Assembly (NCBI GenBank): GCA_934465295.1 | Contig: CAKSKU010000001.1 | Span: 248,001 to 312,000 of the forward strand | Reading direction: 5' to 3' | Source: an uncultured Oscillospiraceae bacterium | GTDB lineage: Bacteria > Bacillota > Clostridia > Oscillospirales > Ruminococcaceae | DNA length: 64,000 bases | Shown: in pieces, positions 17,046 to 26,288 of the stretch | Layout of the letters: each line of letters begins with the position of its first letter | How positions within the stretch are numbered: position 1 is the first letter of the stretch | Program-made: the position numbers and the translations under genes | Notes under the pieces: generated by a model | Database searches by the model: none | Told to the model about the DNA's origin: nothing | The model's input: the letters and a program-made list of their open reading frames with translations, nothing else

Positions 17046-17813
17046 ATGAAAAACAAAGCGATATTTTTATTATGCGCAGCTTGTCTTGCAATGACAGCCT
17101 GCGGAAAGGCAACAAATAATGAGCAGGAAAGCTTGACGGAAGAAATAACAACAATTACAGAGGTAACGGAAACCGAAAGGGTTTCCGTTGCTTCCGAAAG
17201 CGAAACAACAGTTATAACAACAGAGCAAACTGAACTTTCCTCTGAAACAACATTATCGACAGAAACAAATACGAAATCTGTAAGCACAAGCGGATACGAT
17301 GTAACAGTCGAGGAGCTTATGCCAATAATTGATACAGCAGATTATGATATGTTTTTGATCAAAAGCGGCGGGGAAACATTTTGTCTGAAAGATGGGCATT
17401 ATGTAAATTACGGTGGTACCGATCTATATGATGCGTTAAATTCAATGTATGAAGTTTTTTCGGAGGAAAGCGGCATTGCGCAGGATTATATATCTTCGCT
17501 TAAATGTTATTGTTCTGCAAATGTGCTAAAGATTTCCCAAGTGGATATGCCAAATTATACGCCGGTAGACGAGGACATTTTTAATATTGATACAACAAAA
17601 TATCAAACTGTGGACATTGATGGCGGAAGCGGAGCAAACCCGACATTTCTGCACAATGAGTTTGAAATAATCAATCGGGCAGAGACTTCTATTACATTGA
17701 AAAACACTGCATATTACAGCGAAGAAAATGATGAACCGATACAGATTTTTGAATACGACATGGTTTTTGAGGACGGAACTTGGAAATTCAATAATTTTGA
17801 ACGGTGGTATTGA
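17046..17813 (+). CDS. Lipoprotein, family A copy 2
   Basis: A 255-residue lipoprotein with the shared signal MKNKAIFLLCAACLAMTAC, a Thr/Glu-rich linker (about residues 20-77) and the family A domain. From KSVSTSGYDVTVEELMP on it is nearly identical to the gene at 12865, while its signal and linker are of the MKNKA type. The most divergent window inside the shared domain is about residues 100-115 and 157-175. GAGGAAAG lies 7 bases upstream of the ATG. One base separates it from family B copy 2. Confidence 0.75.
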   Translation: MKNKAIFLLCAACLAMTACGKATNNEQESLTEEITTITEVTETERVSVASESETTVITTEQTELSSETTLSTETNTKSVSTSGYDVTVEELMPIIDTADYDMFLIKSGGETFCLKDGHYVNYGGTDLYDALNSMYEVFSEESGIAQDYISSLKCYCSANVLKISQVDMPNYTPVDEDIFNIDTTKYQTVDIDGGSGANPTFLHNEFEIINRAETSITLKNTAYYSEENDEPIQIFEYDMVFEDGTWKFNNFERWY

Positions 17814-18651
17814 TGTGAAAAACAAAGCGATATTTTTATTATGCGCAGCTTGTCTTGCAATGACAGCCTGCGGAAAGACTGCCGATGATGTGCAGGAAAG
17901 CATAACAGAAGAAACAACAATTTCAGAAATCACGGAAACCGAAAAGGTTTCCGTGACTTCCGAAAGCGAAATAACAGAGATATTGACAGAAACCGAAACA
18001 ACTGCCGAAACAACGTTAGCTCCCGATGAAGAACTTGATTTCTGGATTCCGCCCACACCTAAAGATGGCTATATTATCACCGACCCTGCCGATCTGCTCA
18101 CTTTAAAAAAACTTTATCCTCTTATTTGCATAGCACGAAGTTATATGATGGATTCAAAATTTTTTTGGTTAAATGATGAAAACGTATATGAAACCATTGA
18201 AGAATATGCGGAACAAGAGGAAGAAAAATACAGTGAGGTATTTACATGGCATCTTATAGATCAGATACCTAAGCCCGATGAGGATGATATTGAGCGTGGA
18301 AATTATGTATATTCCCTTGGATATTTGAGCGGAAGTGCTGACGAGGGTTATATATATGGAAACGACAGAGGAACAGATGCAACATATGTAGACAGCGACT
18401 GGCAGATCGAAGTGATCTCCGATACGGAAGTACAGCTTATACATCAGGCATTTTACAGTTGTTATCCCGAATGGATAGAGGGCGATGAACCGACATATTT
18501 CAAAGACCACAAGCTCCTCAACCAAGCAGATGACAGCGTTCACCAGCTGCGAACAGTTGATAACAGAAGTGAACGGCTTGAGACATATTATTACACCCTG
18601 CTTTGGGAAGATGGGCATTGGAAATTTGATAATTTTTCACTTTGGATATAA
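17273..18651 (+). repeat. Long direct repeat, right copy (A-B lipoprotein pair)
   Basis: Partner of 13116-14488. Homology starts abruptly inside the linker of family A, which places the recombination joint at the linker/domain border. Crossing over between the copies would delete or duplicate about 4.16 kb. Confidence 0.75.
17815..18651 (+). CDS. Lipoprotein, family B copy 2
   Basis: A 278-residue lipoprotein starting at GTG one base after family A copy 2. Without that GTG start the conserved signal KNKAIFLLCAACLAMTAC would have no initiator. The C-terminal about 140 residues match family B copy 1 almost exactly, and the middle (about residues 65-105 and 160-190) differs. It thus repeats the A-B gene pair found at 12865-14488. 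Function unknown. Confidence 0.75.
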   Translation: MKNKAIFLLCAACLAMTACGKTADDVQESITEETTISEITETEKVSVTSESEITEILTETETTAETTLAPDEELDFWIPPTPKDGYIITDPADLLTLKKLYPLICIARSYMMDSKFFWLNDENVYETIEEYAEQEEEKYSEVFTWHLIDQIPKPDEDDIERGNYVYSLGYLSGSADEGYIYGNDRGTDATYVDSDWQIEVISDTEVQLIHQAFYSCYPEWIEGDEPTYFKDHKLLNQADDSVHQLRTVDNRSERLETYYYTLLWEDGHWKFDNFSLWI

Positions 18652-18681
18652 GGGTACACAAAATCAGTTAATGGTGATTAT

Positions 18682-19467
18682 ATGAAAAACAAAGCGATAT
18701 TTTTACTGTGTGCGGTATGCCTTGCAATGACAGCCTGCGGAAAGGCAGTTGACAATGTGCAGGAAAGCACGAAGGAAGAAACAACGGTCACGGAAGTAAC
18801 GGAAACCGAAACAGCTCCCGAAACAACGACCACAGCACCGACCGAAACAACGGTCATCACCACGACAAGACCAACCCCCGAAACGACCTTTGACGAAAAT
18901 GATGAAATCCTTGTCAGGGGGCAGGAGTTTGCGGAAAGCTATGCTGAAATGTACTGGAATTATTTTGAGGGAGCAGCTTGGTTTGACAAGGATATTCAAT
19001 ACTATGACCTTAATGACAAAAATGAAGAAAACTATTTTGAATATGATGGGATGCCTTTTTACAAGCTTCTGATAACCGACTATACATACGATGAGCTTAT
19101 AGCCTACATCAAAAGCTTTTATTCCGATGAATTATTTGAAGTATTCAAAGAACACTCTTTGATAGATGTTTTATTTACGGGCAGGGACAACTGCATTTAT
19201 GTAAACGGAAATGAACCTGTTTTAATGTATCATTTGCGCAATGAACACGCTCACATTATCGGCTATACCGAAAATGATGACGGTAGTGTGACTTACAACT
19301 GCTTTGCAAAAACTACCGAGGAAGATGATGATGACCTTTATTTTTCTTTTACATTAAACACGGACGGAAAGCTTTGCGGTGATTTTGATATTTTTCTTGA
19401 AAGTGAGCTTGGACTCTTTTCGGACAAGTATTATAATGATACCCCGATGGTTTCTTGGGGGGGATGA
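18682..19467 (+). CDS. Lipoprotein, family D
   Basis: A 261-residue lipoprotein with the shared signal MKNKAIFLLCAVCLAMTAC and a Thr-rich linker containing repeated TTTTAPTETTV-like stretches to about residue 72. The domain that follows is acidic and aromatic and unlike families A-C. It begins 30 bases after family B copy 2. The last codons lie just before the TTG start region of the next gene. Function unknown. Confidence 0.72.
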   Translation: MKNKAIFLLCAVCLAMTACGKAVDNVQESTKEETTVTEVTETETAPETTTTAPTETTVITTTRPTPETTFDENDEILVRGQEFAESYAEMYWNYFEGAAWFDKDIQYYDLNDKNEENYFEYDGMPFYKLLITDYTYDELIAYIKSFYSDELFEVFKEHSLIDVLFTGRDNCIYVNGNEPVLMYHLRNEHAHIIGYTENDDGSVTYNCFAKTTEEDDDDLYFSFTLNTDGKLCGDFDIFLESELGLFSDKYYNDTPMVSWGG

Positions 19468-19496
19468 TGATGGAGCTTGATCTTGGGAGTGATTAT

Positions 19497-20459
19497 TTGA
19501 AAAACAAAGCGGTATTTTTATTATGTGCAGCTTGTCTTGCTATGACAGCCTGCGGAAGGGCTGTTGATGATTTGCAGGAAGGCTTGACGGAAGATAGTTC
19601 GATGATTGCTGACGTTACGGAGACTGAAATGGTTTCCGCTGCTTCCGAAACTACTCAAACAGAAGTTGCTCCCGACACTTCCGTATCAGATGCTGCATTG
19701 TCACTGCCTATTGAAGATATTGCGCACGCATTTGCAGGACAGGTATTTACTGCACTTCAAAATAACAAAACCGCAGATGACCCTATCCCATACGCTCCTA
19801 TAAGCACTGCACACGAGATACAGAGTTTTGACCCTGAAGCTATGGAGGCAGAGCTTCGGCTGCTTGATATTGATTTTGACGGGATCCCCGAGTTATTCAC
19901 CACTTCACACGGGACTATGGGAACGGGAGGACACAGCATATACACTGCAGACGGGCAATTTTACGGCTATGGTTTATACACGATCGATTTTTCTGATTTT
20001 ATGACTGACGGCAAAGCTGTTTATGCTCCGAGTGGAAGCAACAGCTCCTTTGGCTACACCAAGTTAGCTGTTGGTTTGCCGGATGTAAGCACAAACGGGG
20101 GCGGATTTTTCAATGGTTTGGAGACGCCCGTCCATATCTGCACTGACGGAAATGAGGTTGAAACGACGATATCTTCCGAAGAAGAATATAAAAAGGTTAT
20201 TGAAAACAGTTTCGGTATATCTTACGACAGCTTGCATACTATTGATCTTGAACATAACAGATACATTTCGGGTCATCTCCGTGTTCCTGACCCCGAAAAC
20301 TACACCGAAGAAGATATTTACGGTTGTTTGCTGGGGTTACTGCGGGAATATGAGGGGGCGGAGCTGTCTGCATTTCTTGAAGGGGCTAATCTGCGGTTTG
20401 ATACGGCTATGGAAGCGCCGACCTGTCAAGCGGCAGACATTTACGGGTCTCCTGAGTAA
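19497..20459 (+). CDS. Lipoprotein, family C copy 2
   Basis: A 320-residue lipoprotein. The TTG at 19497 is chosen because it lines up with the ATG/GTG of its paralogs directly before KNKAVFLLCAACLAMTAC and has TTGGGAG upstream; a longer in-frame ATG start at 19455 would put acidic residues before the signal. The domain has LDIDFDGIPELF, a DxDxDG loop as in family C copy 1, and shares its C-terminal VPDPENYTEEDIYGCLLGLL. A terminator follows, closing the cluster. Function unknown. Confidence 0.72.
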   Translation: MKNKAVFLLCAACLAMTACGRAVDDLQEGLTEDSSMIADVTETEMVSAASETTQTEVAPDTSVSDAALSLPIEDIAHAFAGQVFTALQNNKTADDPIPYAPISTAHEIQSFDPEAMEAELRLLDIDFDGIPELFTTSHGTMGTGGHSIYTADGQFYGYGLYTIDFSDFMTDGKAVYAPSGSNSSFGYTKLAVGLPDVSTNGGGFFNGLETPVHICTDGNEVETTISSEEEYKKVIENSFGISYDSLHTIDLEHNRYISGHLRVPDPENYTEEDIYGCLLGLLREYEGAELSAFLEGANLRFDTAMEAPTCQAADIYGSPE

Positions 20460-20477
20460 AAAATTGTCGGTTTTTAT

Positions 20478-20509
20478 TCCCTGTACAGGAATTGTACGGG
20501 GATTTTTTT
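20478..20509 (+). terminator. Terminator of the lipoprotein cluster
   Basis: TCCCTGTACA (20478-20487) pairs with TGTACGGGGA (20493-20502) with one G-T pair, then seven T. Confidence 0.85.
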
Positions 20510-20582
20510 GTGTTTTTTGCCGATGGGCTGCGCTTTGCGGCGGCTTTGCGGGATGGAATTCTGCCATTTTTTTCGTCAGCAC

Positions 20583-20611
20583 TTGACTTTAGGACGGGTT
20601 TGGTATATAAT
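20583..20611 (+). promoter_or_regulatory. Promoter of the LRR lipoprotein gene
   Basis: TTGACT (20583-20588), 17-bp spacer, TATAAT (20606-20611). The leader is about 70 bases and ends with GGAAAGGAC before ATG at 20688. Confidence 0.8.
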
Positions 20612-20687
20612 TGAGATGAATGTTTTGATAAATTCGCATGGAAAAGCCGTTTTGTTTTTCGGCTTTACTTCGGAAAGGACGATTTTT

Positions 20688-21704
20688 ATGAAGCATACTA
20701 AAGCAGCTGCCCTTATTTCCTGCTTTGCGATGGCTTTATCGCTTTGCTCCTGCTCGCTCCCGTTTCTTGACAAGGCTGATGAAGAAGTTCAGCCTGATGT
20801 TTCCGAGCTTTTATCGCAGATAGAGTCGCTGGAGCATGATGTTTCTTCCCTCAGGGCGGAGACTGTTCCCGACATCAAGATAAAAAACAAGGATGATTAC
20901 CTCAACGGAAAGGATAATCCTGCGGTAAGCGAAGCTGTTGCCGAAAAGGAAAAGGTCATGGCTGATCTTCCTGCTACTATTATTATAAAGGACAAGGAAT
21001 ACAGCACGGAGCTTACCTCGCTCACTTTGAGCAATATGGATCTGAACGATGAGGACATTGCTGAGCTCAAATACATGGTAAATCTGACCGAGCTTCAGAT
21101 ATATCAGAACAACATCACCGATCTTTCGCCGCTCAAAGGCTTGACCGAGCTGAAAAACCTTTCGCTTTTCAAGAACAAGGTCGAAGATCTTTCGCCGCTT
21201 GCTGGACTTGTCGGTTTGGAGAGCCTTTATCTTCGCTCGAACAACATCAGCGACATCTCCCCTCTTGACGGACTGGTTCATCTGCGCGCACTTGATCTCT
21301 CCGACAACAATGTGAGTGATATTTCGCCGCTGACGAATTTGAAGCAGCTTGAACTTCTTCGTCTTAACGATAACAATATTAATAGTATAACCGCTTTGAG
21401 CGGAATGGACAGGATGATCGGTCTGCATTTGCAGAACAACGACATTTCCGACATTACTCCGCTGACGACTATGGGCGACCTCAACGAGCTTTATCTCGAA
21501 AACAACAGCATCGGTTCGATAGAGCCTCTTATGTCGCTGACTTCGCTCCAATGGCTGAAAATAAGCAACAATCCGATAACGAATATCCGTCCTGCGGCTT
21601 CGCTCATAATGCTGAAAAAGCTTTATATGCAGGGTCTTGACATTCCTGCGGCGGATATGGATTACCTTGCGGAGCAGCTCCCCGACTGCACTTTCGTTTA
21701 CTAA
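20688..21704 (+). CDS. Leucine-rich-repeat lipoprotein (internalin-like)
   Basis: A 338-residue protein with a signal peptide and lipobox near residues 17-22 (LSLCSC), an acidic and helical region to about residue 90, then about nine leucine-rich repeats of 22 residues with the pattern LxxLxLxxNxIxDISPLxxL, as in internalin-type (LRR_4) proteins. It should be a surface-anchored ligand-binding protein, for host, microbial or polymer contact; the partner cannot be read. The start at 20688 is fixed by GGAAAGGAC upstream. It has its own promoter, and aroF follows after 48 bases with no clear terminator between. Confidence 0.85.
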   Translation: MKHTKAAALISCFAMALSLCSCSLPFLDKADEEVQPDVSELLSQIESLEHDVSSLRAETVPDIKIKNKDDYLNGKDNPAVSEAVAEKEKVMADLPATIIIKDKEYSTELTSLTLSNMDLNDEDIAELKYMVNLTELQIYQNNITDLSPLKGLTELKNLSLFKNKVEDLSPLAGLVGLESLYLRSNNISDISPLDGLVHLRALDLSDNNVSDISPLTNLKQLELLRLNDNNINSITALSGMDRMIGLHLQNNDISDITPLTTMGDLNELYLENNSIGSIEPLMSLTSLQWLKISNNPITNIRPAASLIMLKKLYMQGLDIPAADMDYLAEQLPDCTFVY

Positions 21705-21752
21705 AGCCTGTAATAAAATCTACATATTAAGGAATTAAGGAGAAAAAGAAAA

Positions 21753-22766
21753 ATGATCATTATTCTTAAAAACAACGCATCGGCTGAATCCGTTGCAAAG
21801 CTTGACGAACTGCTCAAAGCGCAGGGTCTTGCCACCAACCACATTCAGGGTGCAACGCAGCACATCATCGGTCTTATCGGTGATACTTCGGCTATCGATA
21901 TGCGCAATCTTTATGCACAGGACTGCATCGAAGAGATCAAGCGTGTACAGGAGCCTTACAAAAAGGCTAACCGCAAGTTCCACCCCGATGACACTGTTAT
22001 TGAAGCAGGCGGCAGAAAGATCGGCGACGGTTCTCTTCAGGTCATCGCAGGTCCCTGCTCCGTTGAAACAGAGGAGCAGATACTTACGACTGCTCACGCT
22101 GTAAAGGAAGCAGGCGCAACAATGCTCAGAGGCGGTGCGTTCAAGCCGAGAACTTCCCCTTACTCCTTCCAGGGTCTTCGTGAAGAGGGCATCAGACTTC
22201 TTCTCAAAGCCAAGGCTGAAACAGGACTTCCTATCGTTACCGAAATTATGAGCCAGTCCGATCTTCCCCTCTTTGACGAGATCGATGTTATTCAGGTCGG
22301 CGCAAGAAATATGCAGAACTTTGAGCTTTTAAAGGCTCTCGGCAAGACAACAAAGCCTATTCTTCTTAAAAGAGGTCTTGCAAATACACTTGAAGAAACA
22401 CTTATGTCCGCAGAATACATAATGTCCGAGGGCAACCCGAACGTTATCCTTTGCGAACGAGGAATCCGTACATTTGAAACAATGACAAGAAACACATTCG
22501 ATGTTTCCGCAATTCCGCTTCTTAAGCAGAAGTCACATCTCCCCGTTTGCGCTGACCCTTCACACGCTACGGGTATCATCTCACTCATTGAGCCAATGGC
22601 TCTTGCTGCTGTTGTTGCAGGCACGGACGCTCTCGAGATCGAAGTTCACTGCAATCCTAAGGCTGCTCTTTCCGACGGCGGTCAGCAGCTCACACCCGAT
22701 ATGTTCAAGGAAACAATGAAGAAGATCAGCGGTCTTTGCGGATATCTCGGAAGAACTATCGGCTAA
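21753..22766 (+). CDS. aroF: 3-deoxy-7-phosphoheptulonate (DAHP) synthase, type I-beta
   Basis: A 337-residue enzyme that joins phosphoenolpyruvate and erythrose 4-phosphate in the first shikimate step. Residues 1-70 form the ferredoxin-like regulatory domain typical of Thermotoga/Clostridium I-beta enzymes; the barrel follows with VIAGPCSVE, RGGAFKPRTSPYSFQG and CADPSHATG. The start follows AAGGAGA at good spacing. It leads aroB, aroA and aroC in the same direction, so feedback control on this N-terminal domain would govern the operon's flux. Confidence 0.95.
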   Translation: MIIILKNNASAESVAKLDELLKAQGLATNHIQGATQHIIGLIGDTSAIDMRNLYAQDCIEEIKRVQEPYKKANRKFHPDDTVIEAGGRKIGDGSLQVIAGPCSVETEEQILTTAHAVKEAGATMLRGGAFKPRTSPYSFQGLREEGIRLLLKAKAETGLPIVTEIMSQSDLPLFDEIDVIQVGARNMQNFELLKALGKTTKPILLKRGLANTLEETLMSAEYIMSEGNPNVILCERGIRTFETMTRNTFDVSAIPLLKQKSHLPVCADPSHATGIISLIEPMALAAVVAGTDALEIEVHCNPKAALSDGGQQLTPDMFKETMKKISGLCGYLGRTIG

Positions 22767-22802
22767 AAAATTTCATCGGAAAGGAGTACGTTTTCCTAAA
22801 AA

Positions 22803-23891
22803 ATGTCGGAAAACGGCGGTTTATCAATGGAATACACAAGAATACCCGTAAAAGCTTCGATAAATTACGAAGTCATTGTCGGAAAGGATATGCTTGACGG
22901 CTGCGGCGAATACATCAGGGCTGTTACAAAGGCACAGAAATTTGCGGTGATAACCGATGATACTGTCGATGCTCTCTACGGTGAAAAAGTCGTAAAAAGC
23001 CTTGAAAAAAGCGGTTTTGAGGTATATAAGTTCGTATTTCCGCACGGCGAAGCTTCCAAATGTACGGCTACGCTGCTCAATATTTACAGCTTTTTATGCG
23101 AAAAGCACATCTCACGCACGGACGCACTTGTTGCGCTCGGCGGAGGTGTTGTCGGCGACATAACGGGCTATGCGGCTGCTACATTTCTGAGAGGTCTTGA
23201 CTTCGTACAGATACCGACTACTCTGCTTGCGCAGGTGGACTCATCTGTCGGAGGAAAGACGGCTATTGACCTGCCCGAGGGAAAAAACCTCGTTGGCGCA
23301 TTCAAGCAGCCTAAGCTTGTTATCTGCGACACGGCTACGCTTGACACTCTCCCAGAGGAATTTCTCATTGACGGAATGGGCGAAGTTGTAAAATACGGAA
23401 TGATAAAGTCTGCTCCGCTTTTCGGGCTGCTTGAAACAAGAACGCTTGACAATATCAGAGAAATTTCCGAAAATGTCATCGAGCAGTGCGTTTCGATAAA
23501 GCGTGATGTTGTCGAAGCCGATGAATTCGACAAGGGCGAGCGCATGCTCCTCAACTTCGGTCACACGCTTGCGCACTCTATCGAGCAGTACTATAATTAC
23601 ACGGGTATCACTCACGGCAAGGCTGTTGCTGTCGGAATGAGAATGATAACAAGGCTTGCCGAAAAGCAGGGAATGGCTGAAAAGGGTCTTACAGACCGTC
23701 TTATCGCCTGCCTTGAACGCTACAAGCTGAATGTTGAAGTCGAGCCTACCGAGCACGAACTCGGCGGTGCTTGCCTTAACGATAAAAAGCGTGAAAGCGG
23801 CAGCATAAGCATCATTATTTGCAGCGAAGTCGGAAGATCGGCTGCTGTAAAGATGCCCGTTGAAAAATTTCTTGAATTCCTTGAAAAATAA
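22803..23891 (+). CDS. aroB: 3-dehydroquinate synthase
   Basis: A 362-residue NAD- and metal-dependent enzyme of the second shikimate step. The NAD-binding stretch LVALGGGVVGDITGYAAATF and the metal-site regions EADEFDKGER, NFGHTLAHSIE and ITHGKAVAVG are all present. The start at 22803 is 16 bases after AAGGAG, which is long; an internal ATG at 22827 is an alternative that matches the usual N-terminus better. It lies 36 bases after aroF. Confidence 0.94.
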   Translation: MSENGGLSMEYTRIPVKASINYEVIVGKDMLDGCGEYIRAVTKAQKFAVITDDTVDALYGEKVVKSLEKSGFEVYKFVFPHGEASKCTATLLNIYSFLCEKHISRTDALVALGGGVVGDITGYAAATFLRGLDFVQIPTTLLAQVDSSVGGKTAIDLPEGKNLVGAFKQPKLVICDTATLDTLPEEFLIDGMGEVVKYGMIKSAPLFGLLETRTLDNIREISENVIEQCVSIKRDVVEADEFDKGERMLLNFGHTLAHSIEQYYNYTGITHGKAVAVGMRMITRLAEKQGMAEKGLTDRLIACLERYKLNVEVEPTEHELGGACLNDKKRESGSISIIICSEVGRSAAVKMPVEKFLEFLEK

Positions 23892-23902
23892 CAGGAGAAT
23901 CT

Positions 23903-25156
23903 ATGAACGTTACTATAACACCGTCGGGACTTATCGGCAGGATAAGCGCACCGTCCTCCAAAAGCTTTTCCCACAGAATGATAATCGCTGCTTCACTCGC
24001 TGACGGCGTTTCCGAAGTCAGCGCAGTGAACCCCTCCGAGGACATTGACGCCACCGTTAACGCTATGACAGCGCTCGGCGCAAGGATCGTCAATGACGGA
24101 AATGTTTACACCATAAAAGGTATCGGCGTTCCCTCTTCTTCGGCGAAGATCAACTGCCGTGAGAGTGGTTCGACGCTTCGCTTCATCATTCCCGTTGCGG
24201 CTGCACTCGGCTGCGATGCGGAATTTTCGGGCAGCGGAAAGCTCCCTACCCGACCGATAACTCCATACAAGCGTGAGCTTTCACAAAAGGGCGTGAGCTT
24301 CGTTCACACGGACGGAGTTATGCCGTTCACGATGAGCGGAAAGCTTTGCGGCGGTGATTTTCACATTGAGGGCGATGTTTCGTCACAGTTCATCACGGGA
24401 CTGCTGTTCGCTCTGCCGCTTTGCGCCGAGGACAGCAGGATAATCCTCACCTCAAAGCTTGAATCGAAGCCTTATGCCGATATGACGATAGCTGCACTGA
24501 AGGTTTTCGGCGTTGAAGTTGATGAAAGCGTTTCGGACGAGGGCTTCCCCGTCTACAATATAAAGGGAAATCAGCGTTACAGGGCTGCCGACTGCGCAGT
24601 TGAGGGCGATTACTCGCAGGCGGCGTTCTATTACGTTGCAAATGCGCTCGGTTCGGAGATAGAGATAGGAAACCTCAGCGAAGCTTCCGTTCAGGGCGAC
24701 AGGCAGATATGCGAAATACTTGAAAAGTCGGGTTACGGCAAGGTCGGCTGCGGCGAATATGAGCCTTTCACTGTCGATGTTTCCGATATTCCCGATCTTG
24801 TTCCGATACTGACGGTGTTCGGCTGCTTCACCAAAGATGTAAGCAGGATAGTCAACGCAAAGCGCCTTAAAATAAAGGAAAGCGACCGTCTTAAAGCGAT
24901 CGCTGATGCAATAAATGCAATCGGAGGAAATGTCGTTTACGGCGATGATTTCCTTGAAATACACCCCGTCCGCTCTTTCACGGGCGGAATGATCGACGGC
25001 TGCAACGATCATCGTATCGTTATGGCTTCGGCTGTTGCTTCGACAAAGGCAGACGGAGAGATAACGATAACCGATGCGCAGGCTGTTTCAAAGAGCTACC
25101 CCGATTTCTGGCAGGATTTTAAAAAGCTTGGCGGAAAAATTTGCACTGACCTTTAA
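23903..25156 (+). CDS. aroA: 3-phosphoshikimate 1-carboxyvinyltransferase (EPSP synthase)
   Basis: A 417-residue two-domain enzyme transferring enolpyruvate to shikimate 3-phosphate. PSSKSFSHRMIIAASLADG near residue 14, GSGKLPTRPITPY and the later LKIKESDRLKAI region match the family. It starts 11 bases after aroB with ACAGGAG upstream. The length is normal. No aroE, aroD or aroK accompanies it, so the shikimate kinase and earlier steps must be encoded elsewhere. Confidence 0.94.
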   Translation: MNVTITPSGLIGRISAPSSKSFSHRMIIAASLADGVSEVSAVNPSEDIDATVNAMTALGARIVNDGNVYTIKGIGVPSSSAKINCRESGSTLRFIIPVAAALGCDAEFSGSGKLPTRPITPYKRELSQKGVSFVHTDGVMPFTMSGKLCGGDFHIEGDVSSQFITGLLFALPLCAEDSRIILTSKLESKPYADMTIAALKVFGVEVDESVSDEGFPVYNIKGNQRYRAADCAVEGDYSQAAFYYVANALGSEIEIGNLSEASVQGDRQICEILEKSGYGKVGCGEYEPFTVDVSDIPDLVPILTVFGCFTKDVSRIVNAKRLKIKESDRLKAIADAINAIGGNVVYGDDFLEIHPVRSFTGGMIDGCNDHRIVMASAVASTKADGEITITDAQAVSKSYPDFWQDFKKLGGKICTDL

Positions 25157-25175
25157 CGGTAAGAAAGGACTGAAA

Positions 25176-26270
25176 ATGATGTCATCTTTTTGGAATCACA
25201 ATATAACTGTTTCGATATTCGGCGAGTCGCACGGTCCTGCGATCGGCGTTGTGATCGATAATCTTCCTCCGGGAGAACATATCGACCTTGAGGAGCTTCG
25301 TAATTTTATGGCGAGACGTGCGCCGAAAAAGGATGCAACCTCCACGCAGAGAAGTGAAAAAGACCTCCCGAACATTATGTCGGGCGTTCACAACGGCTAC
25401 ACAACGGGTACTCCCCTTGCGGCTTTCATAAACAATACCGACCAGCACTCGCAGGACTACGGCAACATTTCAAAGCTTGCACGTCCCGGACACGCCGACT
25501 ACACGGGTGCGCTCCGCTATAAGGGCTTCAACGATGTAAGAGGCGGCGGACATTTCTCGGGCAGACTTACCGCTCCGCTCTGCTTTGCAGGTGCTGTCTG
25601 CGGTCAGATACTTGAACGCAGAGGAATTTACACGGGTACTCACATTGCACAGATACACAACATCAAGGACACGAAGTTCAATCCGCTTGAAATTTCAAGA
25701 GAGCAGATAATTGCGCTCCGCCACAAGAAATTCCCGACCATCAGCGACAAAAAGGGTCAGGCGATGTATGACGACATCGACCTTGCAAGGCGTTCGCTCG
25801 ACAGTCTCGGCGGCATTGTTGAATGTGCGGTGACGAACGTTCCCGCAGGCGTTGGCTCGCCAATTTTTGAGGGGCTTGAAAACAGCATTGCGCAGATCGT
25901 TTTCGGTATTCCTGCGGTAAAGGGTATCGAATTCGGCGCAGGTTTCCAGGTCGCAACGATGCTCGGCAGTCAGAACAACGATGAATTCTATGTCAACGAG
26001 GTCGGTCACGTTCTCACAAGAACGAACAATCACGGCGGTATTCTCGGCGGTATCTCCTCGGGTATGCCTATCATTTTCCGAGTTGCATTCAAGCCCACGC
26101 CGTCCATTGCACAGCCGCAGCAGACCATCGACTACGGCAAGCTCACAAACGGAGTTATCGAGATAAAGGGCAGACACGACCCCTGCGTTGTGCCGAGAGC
26201 TGTTCCCTGCGTTGAGGCGGCTGCAAACATTGCGATACTTTCGCATATGCTCGATTACCCGAACTTCTGA
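25176..26270 (+). CDS. aroC: Chorismate synthase
   Basis: A 364-residue enzyme making chorismate with reduced FMN. FGESHGPAIGVVIDNLPPGE near the N-terminus, the basic RPGHADYTGALRYKG and the C-terminal GRHDPCVVPRAVP are family signatures. The start at 25176 follows AAAGGAC; a second ATG directly follows, and the longer open frame reads back into aroA. It ends the aromatic part of the operon. Confidence 0.95.
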   Translation: MMSSFWNHNITVSIFGESHGPAIGVVIDNLPPGEHIDLEELRNFMARRAPKKDATSTQRSEKDLPNIMSGVHNGYTTGTPLAAFINNTDQHSQDYGNISKLARPGHADYTGALRYKGFNDVRGGGHFSGRLTAPLCFAGAVCGQILERRGIYTGTHIAQIHNIKDTKFNPLEISREQIIALRHKKFPTISDKKGQAMYDDIDLARRSLDSLGGIVECAVTNVPAGVGSPIFEGLENSIAQIVFGIPAVKGIEFGAGFQVATMLGSQNNDEFYVNEVGHVLTRTNNHGGILGGISSGMPIIFRVAFKPTPSIAQPQQTIDYGKLTNGVIEIKGRHDPCVVPRAVPCVEAAANIAILSHMLDYPNF

Positions 26271-26288
26271 TAAAGGGGCGTTCTGATC

